Shown here in pieces: positions 41,556-49,246 of a DNA stretch of 64,000 bases. Numbering within the stretch: the stretch's first letter is position 1; each line of letters starts with the position of its first letter. The notes under the pieces were generated by a model. The model was not told the DNA's origin. It saw nothing but the letters and a program-made list of their open reading frames with translations, and made no database searches. The DNA is from Verrucomicrobiota bacterium (GTDB taxonomy: Bacteria > Verrucomicrobiota > Verrucomicrobiia > CAIQCK01). Position numbers and translations under genes: made by a program. The stretch lies in assembly GCA_016222825.1 (NCBI GenBank), contig JACRQF010000011.1, forward strand, positions 1 to 64,000, in the 5' to 3' direction.

Positions 41556-43078
41556 AGGGAATCGTTTATTTGGTCGGCGCGGGTCCGGGCGACGCGGGGT
41601 TGTTGACGCTGCGCGGTGCGGAGTGTTTGAGGCAGGCAGAGGTGGTCGTCTATGACTATCTCGCAAACACGGCGTTGCTGCGCTGGTGCCCGCCGGACGC
41701 GGAAATCATCTACGCCGGTAAGAGCGGCTCGCGCCACGAACTGGAGCAGCACGAGATCAACGCGCTGCTGGTCGCCAAAGCGAAGGAAGGCAAGCGCGTT
41801 GTGCGGCTCAAAGGCGGCGATCCTTATATCTTTGGACGCGGCGGCGAGGAAGCCGAGGCGCTGGTGGCGGAGGGACTGCCGTTTGAGGAAGTGCCGGGCG
41901 TCAGTTCGGCGGTGGCTGCGCCCGCTTACGCGGGCATCCCTGTGACGCATCGCGGGTTGACCTCGGCGGTGACGATCCTGACGGGCCATGAGGACCCGAC
42001 GAAGCCGGAAACGGCGATTGATTGGGAACTGCTTGGCAAGCTCGACTCGACGAAGGTGATTTTGATGGGCGTCGGCAACGTCGGCAAGATTGCCGAGGCG
42101 TTGAGCCGTCACGCGCCAGCGGAGACGCCGGTGGCGATGATTCGCTGGGGCACGACCGGCCACCAGCAGACGCTGACCGGCACGCTCGCCAACATCGCGA
42201 CGCGGGCGGAGGAGGCGCAATTCAAGCCGCCGGCGGTGATCGTGATTGGGAAGGTCGTGGGCTTGCGCGACCGGCTGAACTGGTTTGAAACGAAGCCGCT
42301 CTTTGGCCGGCGCGTGGTGGTGACGCGCACGCGCGAGCAGGCAAGTGAGCTGTCGCGGCGGTTGCAGGACCTGGGGGCGGAGGCGCTGGAGATCCCGACG
42401 ATCAAGATTATGCCGCCGAAGTCGCCCAAGATTCTGTGTGAGGCGATTGAGGGCATCGGCGAATACGACTGGTTGGTGTTCACCAGCCCAAACGGCGTGG
42501 AGCATTTCTTCCGCGCCTTCTTCGAGGTGTATAACGACATCCGCGAGATCGGCGCGGTGAAGATCGCGGCCATCGGGCCGGCGACGGCGGCGCGGGTGGA
42601 GGAGTTTCACCTGCAAGTGGACCTGCAACCGAAGGAATTCGTCGCCGAGGCGGTGCTGGAAGCTTTCAAGAAGGAGTGCGATGTCGAGAACCTGCGGTTC
42701 CTGCTGCCGCGTGCCGACCTGGCGCGCGATGCGTTGCCGGAGGGACTGGAGGCGCTTGGCGCCATCGTGGACAACGTGGAGTGCTACCGCACCGTGCCGG
42801 AGACGGCGGACGAGAGCGGGAATGTGGCGCGACTGCTTGCCGAGGGCGCGGACGTCATCACGTTCACGAGCAGCTCGACGGTGGAGAACTTCTGCAACCT
42901 GGTGGATCTGCGCGCGCTGCTGGCGAAGTTCCCGGCGATGAAGCTCGCCAGCATCGGGCCGATCACGTCGGAGACGATTCGCAAGCGCGGCTTCACCGTG
43001 GACGTGGAGTCGGTGCAGCACGACATTTCCGGCTTGACCGGGGCCGTCAAGACTTTGCTAATGACTCGCAACGCATGA
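41552..43078 (+). CDS. cobA-hemD: Fused uroporphyrinogen-III C-methyltransferase/uroporphyrinogen-III synthase
   Basis: 508 residues. The first half (1-245) is a SUMT: VYLVGAGPGDAGLLTLRG, VVYDYLAN, VRLKGGDPYIFGRGGEE, EVPGVSSAVAAPAYAGIPVTHR. The second half (about 250-505) is HemD: GRRVVVTRTREQASELSRRL, WLVFTSPNGVEHFF, AAIGPATAARVEE, ITFTSSSTVENF, ASIGPITSETIRKRG. HemD closes the ring to uroporphyrinogen III and the CobA half methylates it towards siroheme. Such fusions are known in several phyla. It follows hemC with an ATGA overlap. Confidence 0.95.
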   Translation: MKGIVYLVGAGPGDAGLLTLRGAECLRQAEVVVYDYLANTALLRWCPPDAEIIYAGKSGSRHELEQHEINALLVAKAKEGKRVVRLKGGDPYIFGRGGEEAEALVAEGLPFEEVPGVSSAVAAPAYAGIPVTHRGLTSAVTILTGHEDPTKPETAIDWELLGKLDSTKVILMGVGNVGKIAEALSRHAPAETPVAMIRWGTTGHQQTLTGTLANIATRAEEAQFKPPAVIVIGKVVGLRDRLNWFETKPLFGRRVVVTRTREQASELSRRLQDLGAEALEIPTIKIMPPKSPKILCEAIEGIGEYDWLVFTSPNGVEHFFRAFFEVYNDIREIGAVKIAAIGPATAARVEEFHLQVDLQPKEFVAEAVLEAFKKECDVENLRFLLPRADLARDALPEGLEALGAIVDNVECYRTVPETADESGNVARLLAEGADVITFTSSSTVENFCNLVDLRALLAKFPAMKLASIGPITSETIRKRGFTVDVESVQHDISGLTGAVKTLLMTRNA

Positions 43079-43512
43079 TCATCAAAACTCTTCAGCAGGC
43101 GAGGCGCACGGTCATCGTGGTCTTCAGCGTGACGCTGGTGGTGGGTGGCATCGTGCTTTTTCATATCCTGGAGCCGGAGATGGCGAAACACAAACGCATC
43201 TCCCTTGAGGTGGTGGGCGGCTTGTTGCTCGCGGTTGGCGGGTTGTTGATGTTGACGCTTGTGCCCGGAATGCCGGGGCCTCGCCGGATGCTGAAGGTGG
43301 TTTTCGGGTTCATCATGCTGATTGCGGGGCTGGTCACGTCCATACCAGGCGTGCCGGGGCCGGGAGTTCTCATCATCATTGGAGGCTTGGCCATTCTAGC
43401 CGGTGAGTTTGTCTGGGCGCGGAAGTTGTTGAATCGGGTCAAGGCGAGCGCGGAGCAGATGAAGAACGCCGTGTGGAAGGGGAAGCCCCCTCCCGGTGGA
43501 CCGTCGAAATGA
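43075..43512 (+). CDS. PGPGW-type transmembrane protein
   Basis: 145 residues, coupled to the fusion gene by ATGA. Three to four helices (VIVVFSVTLVVGGIVLFHIL, GLLLAVGGLLMLTLVPGMPG, VVFGFIMLIAGLVTSIPGVP). The hallmark VPGPGVLIIIGGLAILAGEFVWARKLLNRVK (in parts: PGPGVLIIIGG, LAILAGEFVWARKLL) matches the putative transmembrane PGPGW family. Its function is unknown; location at the end of the tetrapyrrole operon may be incidental. Confidence 0.82.
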   Translation: MIIKTLQQARRTVIVVFSVTLVVGGIVLFHILEPEMAKHKRISLEVVGGLLLAVGGLLMLTLVPGMPGPRRMLKVVFGFIMLIAGLVTSIPGVPGPGVLIIIGGLAILAGEFVWARKLLNRVKASAEQMKNAVWKGKPPPGGPSK

Positions 43513-43585
43513 ACAAGCTGCGAAGCGGCAGTGACATTGATCCACGGAGATGCTATACAAGCGGCCGGAGTTAGAGGTCGCATCC

Positions 43586-44200
43586 ATGAATAGAACCCGG
43601 AGTATTCAGGTGATGGCGTTGGTGGTGTGCATCGCGTCCAGCATGGCGCTGCTGGCGGGAGAATTCCACGACGCAGTGCGGGGCGGCGATGTGTGGAAGG
43701 TCAAACAGTTGCTGGCTGAGAATCCTGATCAAATCAACAGCGCGGCGCATGAGGGCCGGACGGCGTTGCATATCGCGGTCTATCGGGGACAGCTAAACAT
43801 GGTGGAACTGCTGCTGGCGCACAAGGCCGACATTCGCGCCAAGGACAACTACGGTCGCACGCCGTTGCACGAAGCGATTGTATCGGGCAGCAAGGACGTG
43901 GTGGGGGTGTTGCTGGCGCACAAGGCGAACATCAATGCCAAGGACAAGGAAGGCGGGACGCCGCTGCATTGGGCCGTCGGGCGGGGAAACGCCGCGCTCG
44001 TGCGGCTGTTGCTGGCCTACAAGCCCGATGTGAACGCGCAGGACAACAAGCGCCGCACGCCGCTGGATGTCGCATCGGGGCTGGACGTGGCCGACCTGCT
44101 CCGCCTGCAGGGCGCCAAGAGCGGCGAAGAAGTGACCCGCATGAACGCGGAGGCGGCTCGCGCCAAAGAGGCGCCGGGAGCCAAACCGGTCCCGCGCTGA
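43586..44200 (+). CDS. Exported ankyrin-repeat protein
   Basis: 204 residues from ATG 43586 with GAGG 9 nt upstream. Signal peptide (VMALVVCIASSMALLAG), then four ankyrin repeats (GRTALHIAVYRGQLNMVELLLAHKADI in parts ALHIAVYRGQ, VELLLAHKAD; RTPLHEAIVSGSKDVVGVLL; GTPLHWAVGRGNAALVRLLL; RTPLDVASGLDVADLL) and a charged tail. Ankyrin repeats bind proteins; this one acts in the periplasm. 73 nt separate it from the PGPGW gene. Confidence 0.88.
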   Translation: MNRTRSIQVMALVVCIASSMALLAGEFHDAVRGGDVWKVKQLLAENPDQINSAAHEGRTALHIAVYRGQLNMVELLLAHKADIRAKDNYGRTPLHEAIVSGSKDVVGVLLAHKANINAKDKEGGTPLHWAVGRGNAALVRLLLAYKPDVNAQDNKRRTPLDVASGLDVADLLRLQGAKSGEEVTRMNAEAARAKEAPGAKPVPR

Positions 44201-44275
44201 GTGCGCACGCTGGGGCGATCGGGTTGACCGAGCGCGCGGCCGGGTCTGCTCTTGGATGAATGCGGAAACCGCCCG

Positions 44276-44653
44276 TTACGCCGCCGCCGCCAGTTCGCCG
44301 TGAAGCCACTCGCGAGCTTGGTTGACCTGCGCGAGGTCGAAGTAGCGAACCTCCGCCCTCGTGAACGGTTTGCAGAAGTAGCTCATCCCCTGCTGCCATT
44401 TCGTTTCGCCGACCAGCGCCATGCGCTCGATGCTGCCGTAGTGCTTGAAGGCGAACCTCGTGTCCTCCCAAAGCCCGCCGAAGTCCCAGCCGTGGAAGTC
44501 CTGCATCAGCACCAGCAGGTCCAGTTTCCCGTGCTCGTTGATCATCCGCTCGATCCGCGGGATGAACTCTTCGTAGTCCTGACGCGTGAGCTGGCCTGAA
44601 AGGCGCACCTCCACAATCCTGCTCGCGCTCTCCTTCTGAAGTTCGATAGCCAT
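44276..44653 (-). CDS. STAS/SpoIIAA-like protein
   Basis: 125 residues; GGAG lies 8 nt before ATG 44653. The pattern IVEVRLSGQLTRQDYEEFIPRIE, LDLLVLMQDFHGWDFGGLWED and YFDLAQVNQAREWLHGEL matches the SpoIIAA-like STAS family (CRAL/TRIO-like fold) found as single-domain proteins in many bacteria. The family may bind small ligands or regulate partners. It stands alone, convergent with the ankyrin gene. Confidence 0.85.
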   Translation of the reverse strand: MAIELQKESASRIVEVRLSGQLTRQDYEEFIPRIERMINEHGKLDLLVLMQDFHGWDFGGLWEDTRFAFKHYGSIERMALVGETKWQQGMSYFCKPFTRAEVRYFDLAQVNQAREWLHGELAAAA

Positions 44654-45249
44654 AACAAATCTCCGTTTCGTTGAATGCTCGCGCGGCCGCCCGGTTCCAG
44701 GCGGCTCGCGCCGCATCCGGTATCGTATGTCAGGAAACCTTAGACGCGGGCGGCTTCGGTGTCCACTGGACCCAAAGCAAAAGCCCCGCGTCTTGCGACA
44801 CGGGGCTTTCGGGACGACGCAGAACACCTACCGGCTCGTCCCGCCGGAAGGGGGAACGCGCGGCCAAGGAGGGGGGGGGAGGGAACCGCGCGTCGGCATC
44901 CTGCTGCATAAAAGTCTAATTGCTTCTTTGAGTAATTCTAACCGTCGTTCGCTTGTGGAAGGCGTCCTCGAACCCTCCACCCACTGCACTCCATCCTTTT
45001 CTCGGCATTGGTCTCGGTGACATTTCAGATACTCAGTTGCCGCCCCAGTTGTCAAGCGTGCTTTGGTTCGGCTTTGGTTCGGCCCTTGAATAATTCGGTT
45101 GGACGGGCGGGACGCGCATCTGCCGGCTTGCGCTTTGGCTGCATGGCTTCCACTGGGGACGAAGTTTTGCGCCGCAGGCCGCGCGCCGGTTTCATGCGCG
45201 CGGAAAGATTCTTGGCAGGGGGAGAGAAAAGGAATAAGAATGTTTTGCT
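44654..45249. other. Gap with a minus-strand terminator-like hairpin
   Basis: Nearly 600 bp without a supportable gene. It contains a stem (AGCCCCG at 44782-44788, CGGGGCT at 44801-44807), a poly-G run (AGGAGGGGGGGGAG near 44868), and a short imperfect hairpin at 44956-44981. It must include the promoters for the STAS gene (minus) and the kinase (plus), but I see no clear -35/-10. Confidence 0.45.
44776..44807 (-). terminator. Hairpin with T-rich tail on the minus strand
   Basis: AGCCCCG/CGGGGCT stem with a 12-nt loop; on the minus strand it is followed by TTTTGCTTTGG. No minus-strand gene just upstream is recognised, so its partner is unclear; it may shield the STAS gene from read-through. 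Confidence 0.45.
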
Positions 45250-46569
45250 ATGCGCGCTATGGAATTGACGGTCACGCGGAAGGTCACGTTCGGGTTTGTG
45301 GCTGCGCTCGGTGTGATGGGCGCCGTGGCGGTGATCTCGTATCTGAGCACGCAGCGGCTGATCGAGGACATCGAGGATGTCGCGCGCACCTATCAAATCA
45401 TGGGCGAGGTGCGGGACATCCGCAACGTGGTAAGCCGGATGAACTCCAGTGTGCGAGGCTACGTCATCACCGGCAAGGACGAGTTCCTGGAGCCATTTCG
45501 GGAGGCGCGGCAGGAGATGGAGCGGCAGCTTGGCGAGGTGCGGGAGTTGACGAAAGGCAAGTCCGAACAGCAGGAGCGGCTGGACGCAATCGAGAAGTTG
45601 GTGGCCCAGCAGACGGCCTACTCCACCAATGTGATCGCCATACGCAAAGAGAAGGGGTTTGCCGCGGCTGAGGACGTGGTGAGCACGGGCGAGGGCCGGC
45701 AGCGGGTGAATGTGATCATGGAGATGGTGAAGCAGATGCTGGATCACGAAAGGAAGTTGCTGGCGGAGCGCAAGGAGATTCAGGACGACAGTGTTCTGCT
45801 GGCGAACGGCCTGATTATTCTTGGCGGCGTGCTGGCGGTCATCATCGTGGGGTTTGCGAGCATGGTCCTGCGGCAGGACATCCGCGAGCGGGAGCGGTTG
45901 GAGCGGGCGATCCTGGAGATCAGCGACCGCAAGCAACAGCAGATGGGGCACGACCTGCACGACAGCGTGTGCCAGGAACTGGCGGGGATTGCCTTTATGG
46001 GGCAGGTGGTGGAGCGCAAGCTGGCGGCCCACGCGCCCGAGGAGGCGGCGGAGGTGGCGAAGATGACGGCGCTGGTCAGCAAGGCTGCCGTTCATGCGCG
46101 GAGCCTGGCGCGCGGGTTGCAGCCGGTGGAGGTGGAGTCCAACGGCCTGATGGTGTCGCTGGAGGAGATGGGGCGCAGCATCAGCGAGTTGTTCCACATC
46201 GAGTGCCGGTTCGAGTGCGAGGAGGAGGTGTTGGTCGCGGACAACGTGGTGGCGGTCCACCTGTATCGCATTGCGCAGGAGGCGGTGCATAATGCCATCC
46301 GGCACGGCCACGCCAAGAAGGTGACGATCCGCCTGACGGCTGCCAGGGGCAAGGCGACGCTGGAGGTGCGCGACGATGGCAAGGGCATGCCGGACGTGTT
46401 GCCGGAGACGAAGGGGATGGGCATTGAGACGATGCGCTACCGGGCCGAGGTGATCGGTGGCGCGCTGGAGTTCCGGCGCGCGCCGGAGCGGGGCACGCTG
46501 GTCCGATGCACGTTCAAGCTCCCGCCGGCGAAGCCGGGGAACCGAACAAGGGTGATGAACACGGTATGA
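45250..46569 (+). CDS. CHASE3-domain sensor histidine kinase (NarL-type HisKA_3)
   Basis: 439 residues from ATG 45250. Helix 1 (VTFGFVAALGVMGAVAVISYL), CHASE3 sensor (about 35-180: IMGEVRDIRNVVSRMNSSVRGYVITGKDEF), helix 2 (LLANGLIILGGVLAVIIVGF), then HisKA_3 with phospho-acceptor His237 in GHDLHDSVCQEL, and HATPase_c (RIAQEAVHNAIRHGHA, VRDDGKGMP, GMGIETMRYRAEVIGG). It senses an unknown periplasmic signal. The stop overlaps the regulator start by 4 nt, so the pair is a two-component system. Confidence 0.94.
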   Translation: MRAMELTVTRKVTFGFVAALGVMGAVAVISYLSTQRLIEDIEDVARTYQIMGEVRDIRNVVSRMNSSVRGYVITGKDEFLEPFREARQEMERQLGEVRELTKGKSEQQERLDAIEKLVAQQTAYSTNVIAIRKEKGFAAAEDVVSTGEGRQRVNVIMEMVKQMLDHERKLLAERKEIQDDSVLLANGLIILGGVLAVIIVGFASMVLRQDIRERERLERAILEISDRKQQQMGHDLHDSVCQELAGIAFMGQVVERKLAAHAPEEAAEVAKMTALVSKAAVHARSLARGLQPVEVESNGLMVSLEEMGRSISELFHIECRFECEEEVLVADNVVAVHLYRIAQEAVHNAIRHGHAKKVTIRLTAARGKATLEVRDDGKGMPDVLPETKGMGIETMRYRAEVIGGALEFRRAPERGTLVRCTFKLPPAKPGNRTRVMNTV

Positions 46570-47252
46570 CGCCCCCGAAGAAAATGCGCGCGGTCCGGCC
46601 GCGGACGAGAGTGTTGCTGGTGGATGACCATCCGGTGCTGGTGGAGGGACTGAGCCTGATCATCAACAACGAGGAAGACCTGGAGGTCTGCGGCCATGCC
46701 GTGGATGCCGGTGGCGGGTTGGAACTGGCCGGCTCCCTGAAACCGGACCTGGCGATTGTGGATATTTCGCTGAAGGACTCGGATGGCATCCAGTTGGTGA
46801 AGAACCTCAAGGCGCGGCACCCGGAGTTGCTGACGTTGATCCTGTCGCTGCACGACGAGGCGCTCTACGCCGAGCGCGCGTTGCGGGCGGGGGCGAGCGG
46901 TTATGTGATGAAACAGTCGCCGCTGGCCACGGTGCTGACGGCGATTCGCAAGGTGCTGGACGGGGGCATCTACGTGAGCGAGAAGATCGCCGACCAGATG
47001 CTCGCGCGGGCCAGCGGATCGAAGACGGCGCGCCAGGTGTCCCCCATCGAGCGTCTCAGCGACCGGGAGCGGGAAGTGTTCCGCAAGATCGGGCAGGGCA
47101 TGGGCACGAAGGAGATTGCCGACCTGCTGAAACTGAGCTTCAAGACGGTGGAAACCTACCGGGCGCACATCAAAACCAAGCTCCAGATCGCCAACGCCGC
47201 CGAGATGATTCAGAAGGCGACCCTCTGGGTGAGAGAGGAAAGCGGCGGCTGA
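46566..47252 (+). CDS. LuxR/NarL-family response regulator
   Basis: 228 residues. Receiver domain with acidic pair LLVDDHP (Asp20-Asp21), phospho-acceptor Asp66 in AIVDISLKD, and Lys in YVMKQSP. The C-terminal HTH is complete: LSDREREVFRKIGQGMGTKEIADLLKLSFKTVETYRAHI (parts: LSDREREVFRKIGQG, KTVETYRAHI). It is phosphorylated by the coupled kinase and binds DNA as a transcription regulator. Target genes cannot be read from the sequence. Confidence 0.95.
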   Translation: MTPPKKMRAVRPRTRVLLVDDHPVLVEGLSLIINNEEDLEVCGHAVDAGGGLELAGSLKPDLAIVDISLKDSDGIQLVKNLKARHPELLTLILSLHDEALYAERALRAGASGYVMKQSPLATVLTAIRKVLDGGIYVSEKIADQMLARASGSKTARQVSPIERLSDREREVFRKIGQGMGTKEIADLLKLSFKTVETYRAHIKTKLQIANAAEMIQKATLWVREESGG

Positions 47253-47378
47253 CGCGCCGTCCGGGCGATTGGGGATGGGCGATGCGAGCTAAGCGGGCGG
47301 GGCGCTGAGGACGGGGACGCGCGGTTTCCTCACTGATTCAGCCGCAAAACCCCTTGGAACGGCGCCGCCGGATCGGGG

Positions 47379-47630
47379 TTTGGTCCCACCAAACCCAGAT
47401 TCCACGCCACCGGACCTGGGTTCCACGCCACCGGACCTGAGTTCCACGCCACCGGACCTGAGTTCCACGCCACCGGACCTGGGTTCCGCGCCACCGGACC
47501 TGGGTTCCGCGCCACGGAACCTGAGTCCCGCGCCACGGAATCTGAGTCCCGCGCCACGGAATCTGAGTCCCGCGCCACGGAATCTGAGTCCCGCGCTACG
47601 GACCGAGGTTTTGCGCCGCCAAACATGGGT
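47379..47630. repeat. Tandem array of 21-bp units
   Basis: About twelve units in exact 21-bp register; ten (47400-47609) are clear. Early units read TTCCACGCCACCGGACCTGRG and later ones TCCCGCGCCACGGAATCTGAG, so the array drifts gradually. Because 21 is seven codons, both strands stay open (PPDLSST on plus, SVARDSD on minus), but there is no convincing start or ribosome site. I treat it as non-coding. It lies between two response-regulator genes. Confidence 0.8.
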
Positions 47631-47728
47631 CCGAGCCTAGCCGGGGCCGGGTCTTTCCGGCTTCCGGCGCAGATTGCTGAGGGAGGGTTAGGGGATATGG
47701 CATAGGGTTTCACCCGATAAGATGAATC

Positions 47729-48208
47729 ATGGATGCCCTGACTACCCCGGAAAGCCTGCATGACGGACACTGTGCGCGTGGAACGACAGTGGCCATGAGA
47801 ACGGCAACGGCATCTGTAACCAAGGCGAGCAAGCGAAAAGTCCTGCTGGTGGATGAACATCGCGTGCTGCGTGAAGGACTGCGCGAGTTCATCAATGCGC
47901 AGCCCGACCTCGCGGTGTGCGGGATTGCGGAATACGCGCCGCAGGCGCTGGCGGAGGTGGAGGTTTCAAAGCCGGATGTCGTGGTCACGGACATCTCCCT
48001 GAAGGGGAAGATGAACTTTGATCTCATCAAGGAGATCAAGGCGCGCCATCCGGCCATGCCCGTCCTGGTGTTCTCCATGCACAACGAACTGGCCTACGGC
48101 GTCGCGGCCTTGCAGGCGGGCGCGCAGGGGTTTGTGGTGAAGACGGAGCCGCCGGAAAAGGTGCTGGCCGAGGTCCGCCGTCTCTTGCCGCCCACTGCGA
48201 GTTGCTGA
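47729..48208 (+). CDS. Stand-alone response-regulator receiver
   Basis: 137 residues from ATG 47795, or 159 from ATG 47729; I list the longer frame. Receiver core: KVLLVDEHRVLREGLREF, phospho-acceptor in VVVTDISLKG, LVFSMHNE and FVVKTEPPEKV. It closely resembles the receiver of the upstream LuxR regulator but has no HTH: the frame stops where the linker would begin. The acidic pair is Asp-Glu. It may modulate the upstream kinase as a phosphate sink or act by protein contact; it could also be a truncated duplicate. Confidence 0.85.
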   Translation: MDALTTPESLHDGHCARGTTVAMRTATASVTKASKRKVLLVDEHRVLREGLREFINAQPDLAVCGIAEYAPQALAEVEVSKPDVVVTDISLKGKMNFDLIKEIKARHPAMPVLVFSMHNELAYGVAALQAGAQGFVVKTEPPEKVLAEVRRLLPPTASC

Positions 48209-48223
48209 ACCGAGAGGAATCCC

Positions 48224-49246
48224 ATGACAACCCTGTCCATCGTAATCCCTGTGTATAACTCCGAGGCGACGATCGAACGGTTGTGCGACGCGGTCGTTGA
48301 AGAGATGGGTTCCTCCTACCGCCTGCAACTGGTGCTGGTCAACGACGGAAGCCGCGACGGCTCCTGCGCCGCCTGCCAACGGCTGCGCGAGCGGTATCCG
48401 GACATGGTGGACTACATCTCGTTGACGAGGAATTTCGGGGAGCACAACGCGGTGATGGCAGGGCTGCATTACGCCGAGGGCGACTGGTGCGTCATCATGG
48501 ACGACGATTTCCAGAATCCGCCGTCGGAGGTCCACAAGCTCGTGGCGAAGATGAGGGAAGGCTACGACGTCGTCTATACGCGCTACGAGAGCAAGAAGCA
48601 CACGGCTTTCCGGAACCTCGGCAGCCGCCTGCACAACTGGATGGCCACCCGCGCGCTCGGCAAGCCGGCCGACCTCTATCTGTCGAGTTTCAAGATCCTG
48701 TCGAAGTTCATGGTGCAACAGATCATCCGCTACACCGGCCCCGATCCCTACATGGACGCCATCATCCTGCGAGTCACCCGCAACGTCGGCGTGGTGACCG
48801 TGCAGCACGAGGAACGCACAGAGGGGAAATCCGGCTACAGCCTCGGCAAGCTGGTTTCGCTCTGGGGCAATATGTTCGTGGCGTTCTCGCTTTACCCCCT
48901 GCGGCTCGTGGCGCTGCTGGGCGTCTGCATGGCGCTGCTGGGTATTTTCTATGGCAGCTACACTTTCGTGGCGTGGCTTTTGCCGTGGATCGAGGAGCCG
49001 GGCGACTACCAGAAACTGGACGCCAGCAACTGGTTCTTTCGCGGCCTGATGTTGCTCGCCATCGGCATCGTCGGCGAATACGTGGGGCGCAACTACATGC
49101 ACGTCAACAGCGACCCGCAGTTCATTGTCCGCGACGTGCAGATGCACCGCCCGCAGGACGCGCCGCACCGGTCCGATCATCTCGCGTCACTCCGCCAGCC
49201 ATCCCAGCGTCCGCATCGCTCCCATGAACAAGTCCAGGTTCCATAG
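48224..49246 (+). CDS. Family 2 glycosyltransferase with C-terminal membrane helices (ArnC/GtrB-like)
   Basis: 340 residues; GAGAGG lies 7 nt upstream. GT-A motifs: LSIVIPVYNSEATIERL, LVNDGSRDGS, SLTRNFGEHNAVMAGL and CVIMDDDFQNPP (DDD metal site). Two C-terminal helices (LVALLGVCMALLGIFYGSY, FFRGLMLLAIGIVGEYVG) anchor it. This architecture fits polyprenyl-phosphate glycosyltransferases that make lipid-linked sugar donors for GT-C enzymes. The next gene, a GT-C-like protein, overlaps it by 23 nt, supporting that pairing. Confidence 0.92.
   Translation: MTTLSIVIPVYNSEATIERLCDAVVEEMGSSYRLQLVLVNDGSRDGSCAACQRLRERYPDMVDYISLTRNFGEHNAVMAGLHYAEGDWCVIMDDDFQNPPSEVHKLVAKMREGYDVVYTRYESKKHTAFRNLGSRLHNWMATRALGKPADLYLSSFKILSKFMVQQIIRYTGPDPYMDAIILRVTRNVGVVTVQHEERTEGKSGYSLGKLVSLWGNMFVAFSLYPLRLVALLGVCMALLGIFYGSYTFVAWLLPWIEEPGDYQKLDASNWFFRGLMLLAIGIVGEYVGRNYMHVNSDPQFIVRDVQMHRPQDAPHRSDHLASLRQPSQRPHRSHEQVQVP

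Noticed and set aside
44950..45010. tRNA-like GGTTCGA sequence on the minus strand
   Set aside because: The would-be T loop is 10 nt and no acceptor, D or anticodon arms fit around it.
47330..47860. A 176-residue repeat protein on the minus strand through the 21-bp array
   Set aside because: The frame runs into the start of the receiver gene, has no ribosome site, and openness follows from the 21-bp period and GC content.
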